From Ampullaceana balthica (taxonomy: Eukaryota > Mollusca > Gastropoda > Lymnaeidae): a stretch of DNA of 64,000 nucleotides. Below the pieces are notes generated by a model. That model did no database searches. It was not told the DNA's origin and saw nothing but the letters and a program-made list of their open reading frames with translations. Below, piece after piece: positions 30,300 through 41,200 of the stretch. Within the stretch, counting starts at the first letter, position 1. The number at the start of each line of letters is the position of its first letter. Position numbers and translations under genes: made by a program. The DNA lies in the NCBI GenBank assembly GCA_944989445.1, contig CALYLW010000012.1, positions 3,249,001 to 3,313,000 of the forward strand, in the 5' to 3' direction.

Positions 30300-30620
30300 G
30301 AGCTTTGAAGGAAAAATTATTCTCCCAGACGCCATCTTGAAGTCTGAGCAGTGCATGGCGGTACTGAACAGGGATTTTTGGGTAAGTTTTCCCAGTGTTC
30401 ACTGTTTTCGGGCTCAGTTCCTGGGTGGTCAAGGTCCTGATGTTGGGTTTCGGTCGTAATAAACTTAGGGACATATTAAACATTACATTTGAATCATTAT
30501 TGATAAAAAAAACAAGTCTTCTTATTGCGTCGGAGATCCATTCTCTTTATGTTAGTGTTACTCACAGCCCAAAGTTCAAAATGGAGTACTATCGCGAGAA
30601 TAGCCGTCGTTCAACACAAT
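30300..30620 (+). promoter_or_regulatory. Possible promoter / 5' non-coding exon region
   Basis: CGCCATCTTG (YY1-like) lies at 30330-30339 and TCGCGAGA at 30592-30599. CCCAG in TTCTCCCAGACG is a weak match to the core of Staf sites. A consensus donor GG|GTAAGT lies at 30381/30382, preceded by an ATG at 30355 with G at +4. It could serve the ZNF143-like gene 7.8 kb downstream, but there is no direct evidence. Confidence 0.25.
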
Positions 30621-31377
30621 TTTAATGGAGATCCTCTCAAAATATTATAATACTACTATACTTAGTATTAGTATACTATGCTGCAGTATGCATTATATAA
30701 TACTATAGACTCTTCCACCAATTGTATTTGAATGAATGAATACGTAATAAAGAATAAATTCCATCATTTGCATTTGTTTTGTTTTCTACTATTTATCAGA
30801 AATAATAAAAATAGGTCAGGGATAAAGAATAAAGCAATTCAAGTTCCTCCAACTCCAATTCACAATTATAAATTAGAATTAGACTTATGAAGTACTAAAG
30901 TAATTATATTATATAGTAACTAATATATGCCATTATTACAGCTTCAAATGTCTTCAGCTATTGACACAAAGTTTAAAAGTTATAAGTACTGATAGACAAA
31001 AAGTTAAAAAAAAGAACAACATGGGTAGATGCATATGATATGAATTGCATTTCTGCATTATAAATTATATAATTTGTTGTTTCCATGGATCAGATTTAAA
31101 TATTTTTTTTAGCCCTAATCAACTTCTAGATAAGCATAGACAAGAATGATAATGGAGCCAATCCAAAAGACAGAGACACTGAATATTCCCAGTAAGAGGC
31201 CTGTGTAATAGTAAAAATGAAATCCATGTGAATTTCCACACTAATCAGAATGTTATTGAATTGTTATACAATACAATAAATTCAATAAACTTACTGAATA
31301 TATTAACACCATAAGCTTAACTGTAAGTTAACTTTCAGAATCCTAGAAAATACTGTCAAAATAATATAATCATTAAT

Positions 31378-31418
31378 CTTATCTGTCACAGACGCTCCTT
31401 CTATACAGAAGATTGATG
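31378..31418 (-). mobile_element. Very short LINE 3'-end fragment
   Basis: CTTATCTGTCACAGACGCTC followed by CTTCTATACAGAAGATT is the reverse complement of the 3' terminus of the LINE at 34796-34845. Confidence 0.6.
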
Positions 31419-32454
31419 AAGATTAAACTTCTGTCACAGAACACATTGTATCCACTGAAAAATTTCCTTCTACTTTTAGCATATTGTCTATAACTTTACT
31501 AACATCCTGTTCATTTCAATTAGAAATTAGAACAAATGTTAACTCAGGAGTTCCACAAGGAACTGTGCTAGGTCCCTTACTCTTTTTAATTTATATAAAA
31601 GATTTACCCAACAACATCTCAACAGGAACAAAAGTTAGGTTATTTGCTGATGTGTGTATAATCTATAGAACAATTAAATCAGAACAAGATAGCAAAATTT
31701 TTCAAAAAGATTTAGATGAATTGATAAAATGGGAAACTAACTGGAGTATGTCTTTCCACCCAGAAAAGTGTCAACTGTTAAGACTAACAAAGAAAAAGAA
31801 ACAAATAAATTCAAAATATTACATTCATGGAAAAGAACTGACCCAAAATAAAGATGCAAAAATACTTGGGCGTCTTAATAAATGAGAAACTATCATGGAA
31901 TCCCCATGTCAATGAAGTTATTAAAAATTCAAACAAAACCTTAGGCTTTATAAAAAGAAACTTTAACAAATGTAATAGAGATATAAAACTAAAATGCTAC
32001 GAGACCTGTACTAGAATATGCATCTTCTGTATGGGACCCATCCACCAAAGAAAACATTGATAAACTAGAACAAATTCAAAAAAGAGCTGCCAGATTCATT
32101 ACTGGAAAATATTCAAAACCGACAAGAATAACACCATTAGTTAAATCATTAAACCTTGAAACACTAGAGCAGTGGTTCCCAAACTTTTTTGACCCACGGA
32201 CCCCTTTTATACTCAAAATTTCCCCACGGACCCCCAAGTAAAAAAAAACTTTATAAATGCATAGTACAAAAATTACAAAAGCAACATTTTGATGAAAAAT
32301 ACGGTATTTATTAAAATTATCACTTTTGTTTAAGATAAAATTGAAGAAAAAAAAACTTGGATTAACGTGATGAGATTTTATGAGTGTATTTATGCCTGAC
32401 TCAATGTTTGTGTGTAGGAACCGCAAATCCTCACGAGCACCAATTTCTAGTCAT

Positions 32455-33533
32455 TTATTTTTTATTTTCGTTGTTTTTTATGATGAGGTCAAAACGCCAC
32501 TGAATCTTTGTTCTACCAAATAGAAAGACAGGAAAACAGTCAAAAAAATTCTGTACAATAACCTTTAATGCATGATATAAAATTGGGATCTGACTTTGTA
32601 ACCAGAATTTATGGTATCCTAGTTCAAACAGTGGTATAAGTTCCTCATTTGTGGATATTTCAATAAGCTGCTCCTGTATTAGTATGGATTCATCTGTGTT
32701 TGGGATCTGAGTTTGTACATGCGCTAAAGAGCTCAACTTATCTTATCTGTTTACAGACGCTCCTTCTATACAGAAGATTATTGCGTCCTACGCTTATCCA
32801 TGGTTTGTGTTTAGTCCTGCATTTTTATTAGAGATTTAAATGTTGATAAAGTGTTGGTTTTCCTGGATTCTTCAGGCAACCCATTCCACGCCCGAATTCC
32901 GGACGGGAAGAAGGAAAACTTGTATGTGTTAAAAACAAAATGTGTTGTAAAAATACAAGTTAAAAACTTGTATTTTTCTACTTATAGTCCAACTGCCAGT
33001 CGGAAATGTCCTATAGTGGCAAATGCCTACAAAATGTCTGCATGAAGAGCCGTTAAGTTTTGACAGGAGGCAAGCAAACCTTTAACTTTGTGGCAATTTC
33101 AAAAGATTTGAAAACTGAAAACATTCTCCTGTTCCTAAGTTTTGTTTGCAAAGAAAAAGATTTGCAACAAAGTCAGATATAACGCTTTTAGTTTTGATTA
33201 AATTTAATTGGTTACCTTGTAGTAGTTGTAGTTTCAAATTAGTTTTGTTAAAGTTTGGTAAATAATTCATTAATAAAGGATATGTCATTTTTTGAGTTAA
33301 TTGTGATGCTAATTGTCTTTGTTTTCCAGGAATTTGGACAATGAATCAAAGAGAGTATAAAATCGATTTAAATATGTACGTGATGATAACCAGCGTAATT
33401 CTGTGTGAATAAATAATCCATTATAGTCTTCTTCTTCATTTTCCAAACCGTGGTGAGCAAATAATCTCTCATCGAAGGCATTCCTTTTGATTTTATTAAC
33501 TGCTCTAATGACATAATGTAGTGATCCATGCAA
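32455..33533 (-). pseudogene. hAT (ZBED5-like) transposase relic
   Basis: Three minus-strand blocks in order. 33533-33309: AVNKIKRNAFDERLF, then HTELRWLSSRTYLNRFYTLF. 33288-33082: FNKTNLKLQLLQGNQLNLI, KTKSVISDFVANLFL. 32736-32455: EISTNEELIPLFELGYHKFW then a degraded dimerisation region. These match the order of C-terminal motifs in ZBED5-type hAT transposases. Frameshifts and a LINE fragment (32737-32936) separate the blocks, so it cannot encode an active enzyme. Confidence 0.75.
32737..32936 (-). mobile_element. Second LINE 3'-end fragment nested in the hAT element
   Basis: The reverse complement of this stretch matches 34645-34848 of the host LINE, including CTTCCCGTCCG, TTCGGGCGTGGAATGGGTTG, AGGAGCGTCTGTAAACAGAT and a GATAAGATAAG tail. 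It is a 5'-truncated copy of the same family in opposite orientation, lying between two transposase blocks. Confidence 0.85.
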
Positions 33534-33769
33534 ACTTTCACTAAGATTTTTTGGAATATTTTATGTTGATGAATGAATCAATTTACTGAAAATACATTTG
33601 GTACAGAATGTTTTAAATATGCCATAAATTCAAGTGTAATGCTTTAACTTCAAACATTTTTTTAAATTCAGTAAATAATGTTTCACGTTTCGTATCTGTT
33701 TCCAAACATTTAGGCATACATCAAATATTCATTAACACCATATTGTAGGCATTGTTTCTTCGGCTCACT

Positions 33770-33919
33770 CAGTTCTGGATTTACCTATTTGCTAAACAAG
33801 CTATAACTTAGGGCCCCTGCCTTCTTGGGGGCCCCCGGAAGTTTGTTTTCATATTTGTCACTAGACTTCAAAAGGTCCTTAAATAGCTTAGGGCCCCATC
33901 AAGTCTAAATCCAGCCTTG
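33770..33919. mobile_element. hAT MITE (150 bp) nested in the 32.2-kb hAT element, TSD GGCTCACT
   Basis: The inverted ends CAGTTCTGGATTTA and TAAATCCAGCCTTG share CTGGATTTA. The flanks 33762-33769 and 33920-33927 are identical. Confidence 0.8.
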
Positions 33920-34848
33920 GGCTCACTCATTCTCTTATCTGTTGTAACAGACCACTGTTAAGAATTATTAACGTTTTCAATGGAATGCTACAGTAAAGCC
34001 CTATTAAAAACATTTGATGATAGGATACAATTTAGATAAATATAACTTCCCGACACATCGAAAAATACCCAAACCTTGCAACCCTCGTAGATTCAAGTTA
34101 AAAACTTGTATTTTTCTACCTATAGTTATAGGAATTCGGCATTTCATCTGCATCAAGCTTGACCTTTCAACAAACCAAGTATTTTGATTGGTTATAAATG
34201 TGGGAATTACAGTAGTTCTAAAACTTTTTTTTACGTAAAGCAACATTGTATCCATGAAGGATAGCACCCAAGATGGTATTTAATTAGTAGAAAAGGCATG
34301 CACATACTATTTTATTTATTATGATTTATTTTAATTTCAATAATAATAAAAATTTATCAGTTTTATTATTTGATTTTTAAACCTTGCGCGGACCCCCTGA
34401 CGTTGTTCAGGGACCCCCAAATCAATTTTTATTTTCCACGGACCCCCTGAAAGGTCCCGCGGACCCCTGGGGGTCCGTACGGACCACTTTGGGAACCACT
34501 GCACTAGAGGATAGAAGAACCAAGAGCAAAGTAGTAATCATACATAAAGCAATTAATTCTAATTTAGAAATACAACACAAAGATAACTTAATACAACCCT
34601 CGGATAGACATAAGGATAAAAACACCTTTCTTATTCCGTATGCAAGAACAAACACATACAAATTTTCGTTCTTCCCGTCCGAAATTCGGGCGTGGAATGG
34701 GTTGCCTGAAGAAACCAGGAAAACCAACACTTTATCAACATTTAAATCTCTAATAAAAATGCAGGACTAAACACAAACCATAGATAAGCGTAGGACGCAA
34801 TAATCTTCTGTGTAGAAGGAGCGTCTGTAAACAGATAAGATAAGATAA

Positions 34849-36342
34849 ATGTGAAACTAAATCAACAGAAAAAATTCAAAGGTCTAATGAGATTGAAATC
34901 AAAGCTTTTATTGCCTGGCCTTTTCAAACTCGCACTCTTTACCTGAAAACTGAAAAGCATATCAATATCAGTGGAATTTCTATTTTCTAGAAATCCCCTT
35001 GAGGGCAACATTTTCGAAACCGATTTTATTCTGGAAACATTAGCCTGGCTCATGACATGTTAAAAGTTATTTGGGAAATATCCCTTGGTAATTTGTCAAA
35101 ATATCACTGAGAGAATATTGCTGGTTGGTTGAAAACTTCTATACAGATTTTAAATATATATTGTCAGAAAGCCAGATAAATATGGAATAACAAATTTTCT
35201 AGTTTACCAATGGTCTTTGAATTATTCACAAAGAGATTAACACAGTTTTGTGGTTCTTAATTGAAGTACTTCGCAGAAAAGGTGTGCACTAAGCCTAGTA
35301 CTAATATGACAAAGAAAAATACATTTCAATGCAACAAGGGTAGTAGACTTAGTTGTTTAGAGAAAATTATAAAGATGGATTTAAATATCCCCATTTTTCA
35401 TGTATACATAATTACATTTGAATATTCTTCTTTGAAATGTTTTTGTGTAGCTTAAAAATGTATTTATGTACTGATAAATAAAATATATTGTATGGATCAC
35501 ACCATCTAATACAATCAACAATTTTTTAAAAAAAGTATTTAATAAACAAAACAAATTATTAAGAAACAAACAACCCGAAGTAATCAACAAAAATGTTCGC
35601 AAACCAGTTATGAAGTAGTTTTTTTTTCATTAAATTTAAATTATGTATGGGTGCATTACACTCAGGTACCAAGAACCTCCCACAGTTTTTTGCATGATTT
35701 ATGAGATTGACGGTGAGAAAAATTATTGAAAAGAAACTGGAGATAACAGTAACAGCCTGTCTTCATGTGATAAGTTTAAGGGGAGACAATTTTGGGATAC
35801 ATGAGTAGGCATGCGGCTATTAATTCTTTTCCTCCCTTACTTATAACTGTTTTGAGAACCAGTATTGTAAAAGTAAAAAATTGAAGTTCTTTCCCTTCAC
35901 TATGGTCAAGAAAACATCATTGACTACTGATTTAATTTTTATGACTCACAGTTACTGCCCAAAGTCTCAGTCCTCTGAAATTATAGAGAAGGAGCTACGA
36001 GACTGCCTCACAGTATTAATTAATATTAATAAAGGAAACTAGATACAACCGGTGGCGTAGCTTACGCCGCAGACTTACTCATTGATAGTGCAAAGAAGGG
36101 GGGGGGGAGAATGGACACAAACTACAGCATGAAGAATTCAGAACAACTTGAATGAACGTTGAAAGGGGGGGGGGCATTGATGTATTGATGGTCTCGAGGC
36201 ATGCGCACTTCGGTTAGCTACCTGGACCAACCCAGCTTGGCAACCATAAACTGTGATTGGCCGACTCTAGCGAGGGTCAGCTATGTTTGCAAAACAGGGA
36301 AAAGAACGGGCACAAAAAAAATATTTTTTTTATTTAAAATTA
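34849..36342. other. No gene recognised
   Basis: AT-rich, no recognisable coding or repeat structure except poly-G tracts near 36100-36175. Confidence 0.55.
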
Positions 36343-36415
36343 TGTTTCCACTGAGGCTTGAACCCAGTACCTCCCGCATGTAAGGCGGACATGATAACCA
36401 CTACACTACGAACAA
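36343..36415 (-). tRNA. tRNA-Val(UAC)-like sequence with damaged acceptor stem (pseudogene or SINE head)
   Basis: Minus strand, 73 nt: D-arm TAGTGTAGTGGTTATCATG, anticodon stem TCCGC/GCGGG around loop CTTACAT (anticodon TAC), T-arm CTGGG-TTCAAGC-CTCAG, and 3' TGGAAAC plus A. Positions 1-7 (TTGTTCG) pair poorly with TGGAAAC, with two mismatches and two wobbles. T-rich DNA follows the 3' end. The arms argue for a genuine tRNA origin; the acceptor damage argues against a working tRNA. Confidence 0.55.
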
Positions 36416-36936
36416 CATCTTATTCTGTGAAGGAACAACGCAAGAAGCATTGTTGGTCTCCAAACATGTCCATCCCCCCTTTAGAACCCACTTCCCTTGA
36501 TTGGTCAACCCAGCGAGGGTCATTCGTCATGGTCATTTGCACACTACTTGATCTTGTTCTGTTGAATTATATGTATAGATGACTTTAGGTGTTTACACTA
36601 TAGCCTACCTTGTGATCAATATACCATTTAAGCTGCGCAGATATCAGAAAATTTTGAAAAGCATAATATAATATCTTTGTGATTTGTGTGTGAGATGTAA
36701 AACTTTTGCACAAAAAAGGGATGTTGTGCAACTTTGCATGTGAATTTTTTAAAATTTTGCACATGGACCAACCAACCTTAGGTTTAGAGGGAGTGTCACT
36801 TGTTATATAGTTTTCTTTATTCGGCCTTATTAGGTCTTTAAAATCATGGCTTTTACATTGATAGTAACTTTAATTATAATGGTCCCTTATAATTATATTA
36901 GTTCTGTCATCAACACACACACATCCTCAACTAAGA

Positions 36937-37340
36937 GTGGAGCCTCTGTGGAGCAAAAGCTGTCGCAACTGTAGAGTCTCTAGAAAGTACAAAAAGCACA
37001 TTGAATCGAGGATGACAAAGTCAGACCACATTAAACTGGCACTTATGGATCTACACTGGCTTCCTGTTGCTGAAAGAATAGACCATAAGATTCTGTCACT
37101 ATCTTATGATGTAAGGATGAATCAGCACCACAGCTTTTGAAGGAATTAACATCGGAACTTATCTCTTAAAGGGCTTCATTCATTTACGCAGTCCCCTCTG
37201 AAAGTTCACAGAGTGGATGGACACCAAAGGGAGCCCCTTGGCGTGCTTTCCTTGAAAGAGTGGCACTAAAATTGTGGAACAGTCTTCCAACATTTTTGAA
37301 AGAGTGTAACAAAAATGTAAGAAATATTTTAAGACTTTAA
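36937..37340 (+). pseudogene. Decayed LINE reverse-transcriptase C-terminal tail, copy 1
   Basis: Translation gives DHIKLALMDLHWLPVAERID, a classic LINE xxLHWLPVxxRI block. After a frameshift it gives SPLKVHRVDGHQREPLGVLS and ALKLWNSLPTFLKEC. Stop near 37340. Confidence 0.7.
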
Positions 37341-37549
37341 AAAAATTTGATAGAGCTTTTGACTATCAGTGCTCAACGAGCATGCAACGCTAAAATGGAT
37401 AGTTTTAGCGCTACAGAAGAAAGCCCTCATCATCATGTCTTTTTAATCTAAGCAAGGCTTTGTTTACTGCAGCAGTTGTCTGTGGGATTTAAATCAAAAC
37501 CAACTTCAGAGACATGAGACGGTAAAAATGCTGCACCATGCATTGTATG

Positions 37550-37820
37550 CACATGAAGAAATTTGACAACATCAGACCTATGCTTAAGGATTGTCATTGG
37601 CTTACTACTTACTGAGGGAATGAATTCAATGAATTAATCACAAAATTATATCGCTGACAAAAAGCAGTATGCTTTTTAAACGGGGCGCGATTTTCCTCAC
37701 AATCTTTTCTGAAAGTTCCCACTTTGGATGGACACAGAATCAGAAAGAAATCCTTTGCAGTATGCTTCTTTGAATTAATGGCACCAAAGTTCTGGAATAA
37801 TCTACCAGTCTTTGAGGGAA
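37550..37820 (+). pseudogene. Decayed LINE reverse-transcriptase C-terminal tail, copy 2
   Basis: A more degraded copy of the same tail: VPTLDGHRIRKKSFAVCFFE then LMAPKFWNNLPVF corresponds to VHRVDGHQREPLGVLSFLER and KLWNSLPTF in copy 1. It ends about 400 bp before the first ZNF143-like exon. Confidence 0.6.
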
Positions 37821-38211
37821 TTTAAAAATGATAAAGGAAAGTTTAAGAGAGAGAGAGATTAAGACTATGAACAATTAAGAACATCAGATCATGTTATCAT
37901 TCCACATTAGCATGAAATTCAGCGTGAAACGTAACAATAAAATCAAACAGTCATGATTTAGAAACATTGTTTTTATAGCAAATAAATTAACACGTTCAAC
38001 CTAATAATTATTGAAGGAAGATTATCTTTTTTAGTTTTATTGGAAAATCAGATTTAATGTTAAAGTTTTAAAATAAATTTGCAAATGATAATTTTACATG
38101 TAAAAATTATGTTATAACTTAAAAGTTTTAAAAAAAATGTTGTGATAATATGCCATTAAGATTCTACAATATTTAAAAAGGTACTAAAAAAGGGATAGTG
38201 CACATCAATCT

Positions 38212-41200
38212 ATGGACAATGTTCTGGACAGCCTTGGGGAGTCAAATTCTCTCTCACCTCTGTCTTCCAATGTCCATGACCATGATGAAGATTTTACAGG
38301 GCTTGGAGATCATTCAAGCGTAAGTTACTTCATGTCTTTAAGAGATTTTAGGTTTAGATATGACTTTAGATTTATAATGTAATAATATCCTTGAGCATTA
38401 ATCGCATAAAATGTTATAATTTTATGAATACTCTTTAAAAATGAGTTAGTGATAGTGTTTTAATTTTGGTTTTGGTTTGGAATGTGATAAGCTCTAAATA
38501 TTTTAGGGTGGTATGGAAGAAGCTAATCTGAACTCTGATGGGGATGATAATCTTGGACACTCTGGTGATGAAGATGATGACCATGTCAACATTGTGTCGT
38601 CGTCAATGAATGGTGATGATGATGACCCTATTGGCCTGGGAGTATCAGGAGGGCATCACTCTGAAGACATGCACCATGATGATGAATGTTTGGATGGAGT
38701 GGAGACAGAGAATGATGATATGGTGCACTCAGAAAATCTTGAAGAAGACAGCTCTCAGGTATAATTATTTTTGATAATATTTAGCAAGTATTCTGGATCA
38801 AATTGATCATTACTGTTGGTTGAGTTTAAAAATTGTTTTAAAGAGCATTAATTAACTAATTAATTAAATGTTGCTCTAGAAGAAAAAGAGACTGATAAGT
38901 AATTGGGAAGTGACCAGCATACATTTATTTCTTCCTTCCCTTCTTAATTTGATTTTTTAAAAATTACTTCAGTTTTGTATGTTTCTTTTAAAAAAAACAA
39001 CCTCTGCCATTATCATCAAGCACACAAATAAATCTCCAAAAATCAACTGCTTTTTGTTTTCTATTTACACAGGCTACTTTAGATGAAAATAATGAAACAG
39101 AAAATCAGTTGGTCCAAGCATCTGAGGAGGAAGGTATCTTGTTGACCTCTGATGCTGCTGGGAACTTTTCAGTTCCAGTCACTGAACATGTGATTAGATT
39201 ACTTATGCAAGCATCTGATGTGAGTGATATCATGTGTTAGTATAATACAATCACTGCAAAACATAATTAGGCCTAAGCTCTGATACAAGTTTGTATAGTT
39301 TGAAATAAATAAACCTTTTATTATTTTTTAAATTAGTATGAGATAAGTATTCCTTTAGTTCAAAGGAATAAGATTACTTTACTTTCTTAAATAACTTAGA
39401 TTAATTCCTCTTACTTTGCTTTGTGTACATGAGTGAATGGCTAACTAACACTTTTGAAGTGATCTTTGAAACCTAAAATTTTAAGCATGTTATAAAAAGC
39501 AAAAAATCACTCATGCATATATGGTAATTAGTTATATACTATCAAGTTTTATAGATGTGTGTTGGAAAAATAGTTCATTTAAAAAATCAGCATGTAAATA
39601 AGCATTTACAAATGAATTAAAGATGAATTAGTATTCTAAATAAAAATTATATTAAATTTATGTTTTCCCAAAAATCACTTTATTTGTAATGATCATTAAA
39701 CAAATTAGAAACACAACTAAAGCCCTATTTATTTATTGGATTTAGTTAATATTTTATATCTGATCCTCAATTATAATTAAATTGCTTGCATTCATAAAAT
39801 TGTTCACTTACACATTTTTTATCTCTCTTGTTTTCTTTATTTACATAATTTTTCTGTCTTTTTTTTTCGACATACAGGGGGGCCCACTTAACTCGAGCCC
39901 GGTTAACTCGCCAGCTCTATTAAGTCGACTTTTTTTTTGGAACCGCCAAATTCTCTCTTTGTCTTTGCATTTTTTCAGCGGTTAATTCGATTTTTTAAAG
40001 TCGCCGAGCCCTAATATTTCGAGCACAAAAGAGTGCCAAATTTGCCACTTAGTGTTGGTTATCTCGATCCCCATGACCAATCGTCAGCTTTTGAAAATGT
40101 TAGATGTGATTTTTTATAACCAAGTGAAGGCATACAAATTTCTGCCTCGCTGGTGACTTCACAGCCCGCTTGCTCACAGCGCTGTGTTACTAACTTAAAT
40201 CGCCAGCTTTTGAAAATGTTCTTATCGATAGGGCTGAACCGATCGGTTCGGCTACTCGGCATCGGCCGATTTTCGTATACTCAGAGATACTCGGCAATCG
40301 GCTGCGTAAGTGATGCCGAGTATTATGTAATTGCTCCAATAGCAAAGATGCACGCAGAATCGCATGTCTAAAACATTTCGTTTCGTATGGAATAACAAAA
40401 TGTACCGTGTGCAGATTTGTTGTCATTGGCAACCATTCATCCTTCAACCTCATTTTGACTCTATTACTACTGCTTTGTTCTCATTGTTTCATTCGTAAGA
40501 AGTGGCCGTGTGCAAAAGCCATTTAAATATTGGTTAGAATTAATTAAAATGTATCAAAGTTGAAGGTTCAAAAGGAGTTCCTAATTTATTTTTGTACACT
40601 TTTATAGAGAAGAGTTCGCTTTGTTATGAGTCATATATAGGTCATGATAAACAAATAACGGCAACGGCTTTGTGTAAAAAAAAACATTGAAAATCATGTG
40701 CGTGTACATTCTCATTTATTAACGCTAGTGATGGGACAAAAAATCATAGGGTGCTTACTGTAAACAAGGCTCCCCAGATTTTAAAATATATATAACAGAC
40801 TACAGACAGTTTACCCACCCCCACTCTCAATCTCCCACACCATTGTTGTTGGTTAGTCCGATTAGCACTCAAGTTACCGAAGGAATTCTGAGTCCATTGT
40901 AAGCTGAGGGGACGGGGTGAGTTATGTCTTTGTGTAGCTTGTAACGAAAGTCACCAGCGGACCCTGCGCGCGCACACGGGCGCGCACGAGGTGTGTCGGG
41001 CAGGACTAGATGAATTCCTTATACATGTAGTCATGTACTAGGGAAAAAAAACTGCGCTAACGCAATAAAGGGTTATATTTAAACTTAAACGGCCCTTAAA
41101 AACGAACAGTCTTAACAACCTTAGGAAAGAGTGAAGAAATAGGTTCCCGATATTCCGATACGATTCCGATTAATCATACTTTTCATACCCCGAGGCCGTC

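Larger units (their letters stand above)
28753..31377. other. No gene recognised apart from a MITE and the possible promoter
   Basis: Contains the MITE at 29207-29418 and the candidate promoter at 30300-30620. The rest is AT-rich. Confidence 0.5.
32170..34501. mobile_element. hAT transposon (2332 bp) inserted in the LINE, TSD CACTAGAG
   Basis: The terminal inverted repeat CAGTGGTTCCCAAA is perfect at both ends, followed on both sides by CACGGACCCC or TACGGACCCC-like sequence. The 8-bp flanks 32162-32169 and 34502-34509 are identical and restore the LINE reading frame. It carries transposase relics on the minus strand and two later insertions. Confidence 0.93.
31484..34848 (+). pseudogene. 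Non-LTR retrotransposon reverse transcriptase, decayed and split by a hAT element
   Basis: The 31484-32169 segment encodes RT motifs: SGVPQGTVLGPLLFLIYI, then a catalytic box read as LFADV where YADD/FADD is expected, then KCQLLRLT. A shift near 31860 moves to LGVLINEKLSWNPHV. Another near 32020 moves to EYASSVWDPSTKENIDKLEQ and RAARFITGKYS. The frame stops being LINE at 32169 and resumes at 34502 (LEDRRTKSKVVIIHKAI ... FFPSEIRAWNGLPEETRK), ending in a stop near 34770 and a (GATAA)n tail at about 34833-34848. The lost catalytic Asp, two frameshifts and the insertion make it inactive. Clade not assigned. Confidence 0.85.
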
